A stretch of 12,720 nucleotides of DNA from positions 1-12,720 of the forward strand of contig SKVS01000301.1 in the NCBI GenBank assembly GCA_007129335.1, read 5' to 3'. The first letter of the stretch is position 1, and the number at the start of each line of letters is the position of its first letter. This stretch comes from Spirochaetaceae bacterium. Lineage in GTDB: Bacteria > Spirochaetota > Spirochaetia > DSM-27196 > Salinispiraceae. Shown piece after piece: positions 7,740 through 12,720 of this stretch. Position numbers and translations under genes: made by a program. Below the pieces are notes generated by a model. It saw nothing but the letters and a program-made list of their open reading frames with translations, was not told the DNA's origin and searched no databases.

Positions 7740-7766
7740 TCAAGGTCTAACTAAGCTCGGATCTAA
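7733..7766 (+). repeat. Short degenerate direct repeats of GGTCTAA around the phosphorylase stop codon
   Basis: GGTCTAA occurs at 7733-7739 (covering the stop codon) and again at 7744-7750, 11 bases apart. A third related copy, GGATCTAA, lies at 7759-7766. It looks like a small local duplication. No function is evident, and no clear intrinsic terminator for the phosphorylase gene follows in 7740-7840. Confidence 0.35.
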
Positions 7767-7846
7767 CAAAAAGACAGGAACCCACCTTCTCAGAAAAAAA
7801 ACTTGACCTTTTTGCTCATGTCACGGATCTTCTAACTCAATGGACC

Positions 7847-7877
7847 TTTCCCTGATCAGTATTCTTGACCAGGGAAA
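7847..7877. promoter_or_regulatory. Inverted repeat upstream of the mhqO-like gene (candidate operator)
   Basis: TTTCCCTG (7847-7854) and CAGGGAAA (7870-7877) are perfect 8-base arms. After one mismatched pair the symmetry continues with TCA (7856-7858) and TGA (7866-7868) around a 7-base centre. It lies 36-66 bases before the start codon at 7913, where a repressor site or leader hairpin would fit. A TTGACC at 7803-7808 could be a -35 box, but no good -10 follows at 16-18 bases. It differs from the Bacillus MhqR box as I remember it. Confidence 0.5.
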
Positions 7878-7912
7878 GCATGCGTACCATTTCATGAGCA
7901 CAGGAGAGCCCC

Positions 7913-8884
7913 ATGTCAAAAAATTCAACATCCGTAACGGGAATTCACCACATAACCGCAATAGCAGGAGATCCTCAGGAAAACCTGGATTTTTACATCT
8001 CGGTACTCGGCCTTCGACTGGTAAAAAAATCCATAAACCAGGACGCCCCGGACACCTACCATTTCTTTTTTGCCGATGGAGAGGGAAATCCCGGCACCGA
8101 TCTTACGTTTTTCCCCTGGCCGGGAATGGCACCCCGAAGACCCGGTGCAGGCGTGTGGGGAGAAATTGGATTCATCATTCCTCCGGGTTCCATGGACTGG
8201 TGGGAAGATCATCTGAAACAAAAGGGAATTACCCTGGCTCCCCGGGAAGTCCGTTTTGGTGAACCGGTACTACCCTTTTTCGATCCCCACGGAATGTACC
8301 TTTCCCTTACAGAAGCAACCTTGTACCGGGAGTTCACCTTTACTCCCTGGGCCCATTCTCCTGTTCCAGAGCAGGTACAAATCCAGGCTCTTGGATCCGC
8401 GACCCTGACCCTGAGAAACGAAGAAGCCACAAAAACCTTCCTTGCCGGAGCCCTGGGTTTTCGTTTTGACCGGGAAGAGGACGGCCGCAGAAGGTATGTT
8501 GTGGGAGAAGGCGCCGGCGGACAACGACTTGATTTACTCCTAGATCCAAAAGCCCCCACGGGCACCTGGGGTGTCGGGGCAGTACACCATGTAGCATTCC
8601 GGGTTCCCGATGGCCGAACCCAGGAAGTAATTGATCAGCAAATCCGGGAAAACCATGGACGCAGTTCCGGGGTCATAGACCGTTTCTGGTTTCAATCGGT
8701 ATACGTTCGCGAACCTTCGGGAGCTCTGTGCGAGGTAGCCACCGATGGTCCGGGCTTCGGGGTAGACGAGGATATGGCCCACTTAGGAGAAACCCTTGTA
8801 CTGCCCCCCTGGTACGAACCCCAGCGGGAAGCCATTGAGGCAAATCTTGCCCCTATTAAACTTCCTGTTCAGGGAGGGAGGTAA
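7913..8884 (+). CDS. mhqO: VOC-superfamily ring-cleaving dioxygenase, MhqO-like
   Basis: 323 residues, the usual length for this family, with two glyoxalase-fold halves. The N-terminal block GIHHITAIAGDPQENLDFY (10-28) followed by VLGLRLVKKSINQD is diagnostic of MhqA/E/O-type proteins. Candidate metal ligands are H12/H13 and, in the second half, AVHHVAF (H225/H226) and the E274 of LCEVATDGPGF. Bacillus homologues are extradiol dioxygenases assigned to hydroquinone/catechol-type compounds and are induced by quinones. The protein is presumably cytoplasmic and Fe(II) dependent. The ribosome-binding site AGGAGAG ends 4 bases before the ATG. Its stop is followed after 4 bases by the MhqD-like hydrolase gene, so the two are co-transcribed as in the Bacillus mhqNOD operon. 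The substrate in this organism is unknown. Confidence 0.88.
   Translation: MSKNSTSVTGIHHITAIAGDPQENLDFYISVLGLRLVKKSINQDAPDTYHFFFADGEGNPGTDLTFFPWPGMAPRRPGAGVWGEIGFIIPPGSMDWWEDHLKQKGITLAPREVRFGEPVLPFFDPHGMYLSLTEATLYREFTFTPWAHSPVPEQVQIQALGSATLTLRNEEATKTFLAGALGFRFDREEDGRRRYVVGEGAGGQRLDLLLDPKAPTGTWGVGAVHHVAFRVPDGRTQEVIDQQIRENHGRSSGVIDRFWFQSVYVREPSGALCEVATDGPGFGVDEDMAHLGETLVLPPWYEPQREAIEANLAPIKLPVQGGR
8877..8881 (+). promoter_or_regulatory. Ribosome-binding site that sets the start of the mhqD-like gene
   Basis: GGAGG lies 7 bases before the ATG at 8889 and overlaps the last codons of the dioxygenase gene, as in translational coupling. It favours the ATG at 8889 over an in-frame ATG at 8796, which would overlap the upstream gene by 89 bases and add 31 residues absent from the family. 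Confidence 0.8.
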
Positions 8885-8888
8885 TATC

Positions 8889-9530
8889 ATGGGAAAACTT
8901 CTTCCAAATACCATTGACGGTTTTACCTATGTTACCCGGGAGACAGGCAGTCCCGAAGGACTCATGCTTCTCCATGGCACCGGAGGTGATGAATACGACC
9001 TGGTTGATCTTGGACGATACATTGCACCGGATCTTACCCTCATCAGCCCCCGGGGCAGGGCTCCAGAAAATGGTATGAACCGGTGGTTCGCCCGTCATGC
9101 CGAAGGAATCCTGGACGAGCAAGACATAAAAAAAAGAACCGCTGAATTGCATCGGTTCCTTCCCAAGGCAACCCAGGCCCACGGGGTAAGTGCTAAAAAA
9201 CTCTGGGCCCTGGGCTTTTCTAACGGTGCAAATATGGCTGCAGCTATGTTACTCCTGTACCCTGAATCTTTTGCAGGCGCGGTGCTGTTTCGTCCCATGC
9301 TTCCCCTGAAACCAGAAAATCTGCCCGACCTCAAGGGTAAACACCTGTTCATTGCCGCAGGCACCCACGATACTATGATTCCCCGGGAATCCACCGAAAT
9401 GCTCATAGGCATTCTTCAGGATCAGGGGGCGGTTCTTCAGGTTAACTGGGCAACCGCAGGCCATGGTTTCGGTCAGGATGAGGTTGTTCTGGCAAAACAG
9501 TGGTTCGATTCTGTCCTGGCAGGTCAGTAA
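8889..9530 (+). CDS. mhqD: Alpha/beta hydrolase (carboxylesterase/phospholipase family), MhqD-like
   Basis: 213 residues from ATG 8889. The fold signatures are LMLLHGTGGDEYDLVDLG (25-42, oxyanion-hole HGTGG), SPRGRAPENGMNRWFAR (53-69), and the nucleophile elbow GFSNG with S111. The catalytic Asp is D161 in AAGTHDTMIP and the catalytic His is H192 in AGHGFG. The order and spacing match Bacillus MhqD closely, from memory. Intracellular with no signal peptide. It is likely to hydrolyse an ester or lactone made downstream of ring cleavage by the neighbouring dioxygenase, in a quinone/hydroquinone detoxification route; the true substrate is not established. It is the second gene of a two-gene operon and ends one base before the stop codon of the convergent rlmG, with no room for a terminator between them. 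Confidence 0.9.
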   Translation: MGKLLPNTIDGFTYVTRETGSPEGLMLLHGTGGDEYDLVDLGRYIAPDLTLISPRGRAPENGMNRWFARHAEGILDEQDIKKRTAELHRFLPKATQAHGVSAKKLWALGFSNGANMAAAMLLLYPESFAGAVLFRPMLPLKPENLPDLKGKHLFIAAGTHDTMIPRESTEMLIGILQDQGAVLQVNWATAGHGFGQDEVVLAKQWFDSVLAGQ

Positions 9531-9531
9531 C

Positions 9532-10674
9532 CTATGAGCTCAGGTCAAAGACACTGAAACCCCTTTCCCTGGCAAGAACGGTCATGTTTGGAAAATACTG
9601 TGCCAATACCCCCTGATAACCCAAAGAGGTATTGGCAACCACCAGAATATGCCCATCCGCTGCCAGTACCTTTTTTGCCTCCAGAATCATGCCCAGAGCA
9701 AGCTTCCGGTTTACCGCGGCTTGTTCATGGAAGGGGGGATTGCACAAAATGAGGTCGAAGCGTTCCTGAAACTCCAGGGATCCCCCATCCATGAGGGTAA
9801 ACTTGGCATCCCGGTCTGGCATGGACCGTGTAAAGGTTAATTCCGCCGATCGGACCGCCAGGGCCGATTCGTCGATTCCCCGAATACGTGCTTCAGGATA
9901 CTCCAGTGCAGCAGCCAGGGACAAGAATCCATTGCCGCATCCCAGGTCCAGAACTGATAAGGGTCCGGTTCGATGAGGAAGACACGAGACCAGCACCCGG
10001 GATCCCCGGTCTATTCCCCGCTGGGCAAAGGTATTAGGCAGTTTTACCAGGGTATAACCATTCCATTGTTCGGTATTAATCCAATCTGCTGGACTCAAGG
10101 GATGGTCCGGTACTTCTGTCTTTTGCTCCGGAGAAAGGAAAATGAGCCTTGCCTTTTTCGCAGCCAGGCTGGTGGTGTAGCTGCCAAAAACCTTGGTACA
10201 GACATGGTACACCCCCCGGGAAATATGACGGGTCATCCCCCCCAACATAATGCGGGACTGAGGGTGAGTTCTGATGAGTAATACCTGAAGAATCATTTCA
10301 AGGTAGCTCAGGTGTTTGGGAATTTTTCCCATGACCAAATCGTATTTCCCGGTTCCCTGAATCAACTCATCCATATTGAGTATTCTTACGTTGCAGGACT
10401 GAATACCATTGGTCTCAAGATTCCGGGCAAGGGCTTTCTGGGCCAGATATGAGTCGTTGTAATAATCGGGCTTGAGGAATGACAGAGCACAGGTCAGAGC
10501 GCCGAAACTGTCGTTCATCACCAGTACCCTGGAACCCGGGCCGATGGGCGTGGAACTCAGTTCCTTCAAAAGAAGCAGATCTCCTGCATCCCAGGGCTGG
10601 AAGCTCGGGTTTCCGGTATGGGGGTAACGTTCCAGGGTAAAAGAGCCTTGGGGAGAATCGAATCGGAAAAGCAT
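9532..10674 (-). CDS. rlmG: 23S rRNA (guanine-N2) methyltransferase RlmG
   Basis: 380 residues, against about 378 for E. coli RlmG (m2G1835 of 23S rRNA). It has two Rossmann-like halves as in the RsmC/RlmG group. The degenerate N-terminal half contains FTLERYP (12-18), QPWDAGDLLLLKEL (26-39), VLVMNDSFGALTCAL (50-64) and the family phrase LAAKKARLI (170-178). The catalytic C-terminal half has the SAM motif VLDLGCGNGFLSL (241-253), the acidic residues of GIDES (266-270), and the N2-methyltransferase motif CNPPFHEQ (311-318). It should use SAM to methylate one guanine of 23S rRNA in the cytoplasm. The ATG is preceded by AAAGGAG at 5 bases. It is convergent with mhqD and divergent from the chemoreceptor, so it is probably monocistronic. 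A 35-base dyad element lies 17 bases upstream of its start. Confidence 0.92.
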   Translation of the reverse strand: MLFRFDSPQGSFTLERYPHTGNPSFQPWDAGDLLLLKELSSTPIGPGSRVLVMNDSFGALTCALSFLKPDYYNDSYLAQKALARNLETNGIQSCNVRILNMDELIQGTGKYDLVMGKIPKHLSYLEMILQVLLIRTHPQSRIMLGGMTRHISRGVYHVCTKVFGSYTTSLAAKKARLIFLSPEQKTEVPDHPLSPADWINTEQWNGYTLVKLPNTFAQRGIDRGSRVLVSCLPHRTGPLSVLDLGCGNGFLSLAAALEYPEARIRGIDESALAVRSAELTFTRSMPDRDAKFTLMDGGSLEFQERFDLILCNPPFHEQAAVNRKLALGMILEAKKVLAADGHILVVANTSLGYQGVLAQYFPNMTVLARERGFSVFDLSS

Positions 10675-10690
10675 ACTGACTCCTTTAGGG

Positions 10691-10725
10691 GTGCATCAAA
10701 CAGGATATTATCAGGTTTGATGCAC
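10691..10725. promoter_or_regulatory. 35-base dyad symmetry element between rlmG and the chemoreceptor gene
   Basis: GTGCATCAAAC (10691-10701) and GTTTGATGCAC (10715-10725) are perfect 11-base inverted arms. Between them GATA (10704-10707) and TATC (10709-10712) are also complementary around the central T at 10708, with only the AG/AG pairs breaking the symmetry. It could be an operator serving both divergent genes, or a leader hairpin just before the rlmG ribosome-binding site. GATAAT on the minus strand at its centre is a 5/6 match to a -10 box for rlmG, but the -35 region is poor. Confidence 0.6.
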
Positions 10726-10783
10726 AATTTACCGATTTGCCGAAAAAAAAAAGAAAATGTACAGCATTTTTTCCAGAAAGTAT

Positions 10784-10789
10784 TAGAAT
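10784..10789 (+). promoter_or_regulatory. Possible -10 box for the chemoreceptor gene
   Basis: TAGAAT is a 5/6 match to TATAAT, 33 bases before the ATG at 10823. The hexamer 17 bases upstream (ACAGCA) is a poor -35. An A-rich tract (10743-10757) further upstream could act as an UP-like element. Weak call. Confidence 0.25.
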
Positions 10790-10822
10790 AAAAAGAAACC
10801 ACATATCACAAGGGGTACCACA

Positions 10823-12720
10823 ATGCTGAAAGATATGAAATTGGGACTAAAAATGGCCCTGGGCTTTGGCCTGGTCATATTACTCGTTATTACCGTAGGA
10901 GCAATTGGAATAGTAAATATGCTCCAGATCCAGGAGGATTCCCAGGCCCTGGAAGAAAAATACATACCTGAGGTAGTTATAGCAACTGACATGGAGGAAT
11001 ATGCCCTCTGGACCCTTTATGCATTGCGGGGTTACAACTTCACCTTCGAAAACCACTACTATGTTCAGGGCCTCGCCGAAATGGACAATACCGACCGGTA
11101 CATCCGCCAGGCCGAGGAACTCTCTGCCCAGTTCCCCGAACTGGTAGCACTGCGGGAAGGAGTTACCGCAGCAAAAGCGGCAGCGGCTGAGTATCGTAGC
11201 CTCATAAATACCACGAATAACGCAGTTACCCGGATCATAAACGCCCGGGCAGCTCTGGATGTTGCCGGTGGCCAATTCGTTGAAAATCTGGAAGGCTACA
11301 TTGAGGCTCAAATTCAAACCCAAACCCAGGAAATCAATGCCGGATCCAATGCTCAGACACTGCTGCGAAGGGTTGATATAATTCGTCGGGCCAATCGAAT
11401 ACTCGACATAGGCAACGAAATACAAATATTAAATTTCCGAGCCCAGGCAAACAGGGAATACGAAGACCTTCAACGTGCACTGAACATGTTTCCTGAACTT
11501 CTGCGAATACTCGATGGTATTTTAGCTGAAGCCATACAGGCGGTAAACATTAACCGGCTGAACAACGTCCGCTCATCAGCCCTTGCTTATCAGCAGGAAA
11601 TGCAAAACATTGTTAATGCATTTAACGACATTGCCGCTGTCGATGCGGACCGGGTCAGGGTTGGGGCCGCCCTTGTTGAAACAGCAGGAAACATAGTTGA
11701 TGCGGGAGTCAGGCAGACCCAGACCATCGCCTCTGCTGCGGTAGAACGGGTTGCAGGAGCAGTCGTCATGATGGTTACCGGAGTTCTCATTGCCCTGGTG
11801 CTTGCTATCGTCATTGCCCTCATTCTCACCCGAATGATAACTTCTGCACTCATTAAGGGAGTGGCTTTTGCAAAGGCTCTTTCCAATGGGGACATGACAC
11901 AGAATCTTGATATAAATCAAAAAGATGAAATCGGCCAGCTTGCCACCGCATTAAAAGAAATGGCCCAGCGCATTTCCGGTGTTGTACGGGACGTTCAATC
12001 CAGTGCGAATAATGTCAGCCAGGGCAGTAATGAAATGAGCTTCTCGGCTCAGCAGGTTGCTGAAGGAGCTACCGAACAGGCTGCAAGCACCGAAGAAGTC
12101 TCCTCCTCCATGGAAGAAATGGGTGCAAACATTCGGCAGAATGCAGAAAATGCAATACAAACCAACAGCATGTCCCAAAAGGTAGCCCAGAGTGCAGAAG
12201 AAGGCGGCCAGGCGGTAAGCCAGACCGTTACTGCCATGAAGGAAATTGCCCAGAAAATTACTATTATTGAAGAAATTGCAGGCAACACCAACCTTCTTGC
12301 CCTGAATGCAGCAATTGAAGCAGCCCGGGCCGGTGAATCGGGCAGAGGTTTTGCAGTTGTTGCCAGTGAGGTCCGTAAGCTTGCTGAGCGGAGCCAAAAA
12401 GCTGCTGGAGAAATTTCCGACCTGAGCCAGCGTAGCGTTGCAGTAGCCGAGAAGGCCGGAGATCTTATTTCTGCTATTATCCCGGATATTCGCAAAACAG
12501 CCGAACTGGTGCAGGAAATTTCTGTTGCCAGCCGGGAGCAGGATTCTGGTGCCGATCAAATTAACAAGGCCCTGTCCCAACTGGACCAGGTTATTCAGCA
12601 GAATGCCAGCTTCTCTGAAGAAATGGCTGCCACTGCCGAAGGACTTGCTGCTCAGGCAGACCAGCTGCAACAGGCTGTATCCTTCTTCAAAGTTGAGCAA
12701 ACCAGGGAAAGCCGGCAGCA
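10823..12720 (+). CDS. Methyl-accepting chemotaxis protein (partial, extreme C-terminus outside window)
   Basis: 632 codons are open to the window end. TM1 spans about residues 11-33, a mostly helical periplasmic sensor about 34-310, and TM2 about 311-335. A HAMP domain follows (about 336-390, with [13 protein letters not shown]), then the cytoplasmic signalling helix. The hairpin tip [22 protein letters not shown] (484-505) and the following [18 protein letters not shown] are the conserved CheA/CheW-contact region. The C-terminal half contains [14 protein letters not shown] and [19 protein letters not shown], a pattern I associate with short-signalling-domain receptors (possibly class 34H; not counted rigorously). 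The sensor is long and all-helical, like HBM-type ligand domains, with aromatic residues after TM1 ([15 protein letters not shown]); its ligand is unknown. AAGGGG precedes the ATG by about 7 bases. Only a short C-terminal tail can be missing. It implies a motile organism; a role in sensing sugars is not shown. Confidence 0.93.
   Translation, partial: MLKDMKLGLKMALGFGLVILLVITVGAIGIVNMLQIQEDSQALEEKYIPEVVIATDMEEYALWTLYALRGYNFTFENHYYVQGLAEMDNTDRYIRQAEELSAQFPELVALREGVTAAKAAAAEYRSLINTTNNAVTRIINARAALDVAGGQFVENLEGYIEAQIQTQTQEINAGSNAQTLLRRVDIIRRANRILDIGNEIQILNFRAQANREYEDLQRALNMFPELLRILDGILAEAIQAVNINRLNNVRSSALAYQQEMQNIVNAFNDIAAVDADRVRVGAALVETAGNIVDAGVRQTQTIASAAVERVAGAVVMMVTGVLIALVLAIVIALILTRMITSALIKGVAFAKALSNGDMTQNLDINQKDEIGQLATALKEMAQRISGVVRDVQSSANNVSQGSNEMSFSAQQVAEGATEQAASTEEVSSSMEEMGANIRQNAENAIQTNSMSQKVAQSAEEGGQAVSQTVTAMKEIAQKITIIEEIAGNTNLLALNAAIEAARAGESGRGFAVVASEVRKLAERSQKAAGEISDLSQRSVAVAEKAGDLISAIIPDIRKTAELVQEISVASREQDSGADQINKALSQLDQVIQQNASFSEEMAATAEGLAAQADQLQQAVSFFKVEQTRESRQ

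Noticed and set aside
7785..7830. A8 and T5 tracts after the phosphorylase as an intrinsic terminator
   Set aside because: The tracts could only form an AT-only stem around a 9-base loop; there is no GC-rich hairpin before a T-run on the plus strand.
8796..8888. Upstream in-frame start for the mhqD-like gene
   Set aside because: It would overlap the dioxygenase gene by 89 bases and add 31 residues unlike the family; the GGAGG before 8889 and the normal N-terminus there decide the start.
10739..10746. GCCGAAAA as a sigma28 -10 box (consensus GCCGATAA) for the chemoreceptor
   Set aside because: No TAAA-type -35 lies about 15 bases upstream, and the site merges into an A-run, so the match is probably chance.
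11951..12700. 249-codon minus-strand open frame
   Set aside because: It is antisense to the highly conserved chemoreceptor signalling domain; its composition mirrors the Ala/Glu-rich coiled coil.

Overview
The window looks like chromosomal DNA of a free-living, saccharolytic bacterium, most likely a spirochaete (Spirochaeta-type). This is inferred from the style of the secreted binding protein (signal peptide ending in ...LFA-GGG), the mix of sugar-binding proteins with a spirochaete-like chemoreceptor, and moderate GC. No rRNA or marker gene fixes the taxon. Eight protein genes fill almost the whole window. Two run off the edges, no gap exceeds about 175 bases, and I see no tRNA, rRNA, CRISPR array, insertion sequence or phage gene.

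Left two thirds (1-7739): a beta-glucan utilisation locus built around one divergent promoter region (4272-4388). Leftward, in order, are a GH16 laminarinase-type endo-beta-1,3-glucanase without a signal peptide, a 537-residue secreted ABC solute-binding protein, and the first 579 residues of a second, much larger solute-binding protein with carbohydrate-binding-module-like N-terminal domains. Transporter permeases would be expected next, beyond base 1. Rightward is a 1116-residue protein of the large GH94-related inverting phosphorylase group (GH149/GH161-like), best read as a beta-1,3-glucan or oligoglucan phosphorylase. Inferred scheme: binding proteins capture oligoglucans outside, an ABC importer brings them in, the cytoplasmic GH16 trims them, and the phosphorylase releases glucose 1-phosphate and so saves ATP. 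The intergenic region has two candidate promoters placed as exact mirror images, with -10 boxes overlapping AACTAA/TTAGTT half-sites. One repressor could therefore control both arms.

Middle (7740-9530): a two-gene operon resembling Bacillus mhqO-mhqD, with a VOC-type ring-cleaving dioxygenase and an alpha/beta hydrolase four bases apart. In Bacillus these genes belong to the quinone/hydroquinone stress response. An inverted repeat lies just before the first gene.

Right (9531-12720): rlmG (23S rRNA m2G methyltransferase) on the minus strand, convergent with mhqD with one base between the stop codons. Divergent from it is a methyl-accepting chemotaxis protein, cut by the window end. The gap between the last two holds a 35-base dyad symmetry element with perfect 11-base arms.
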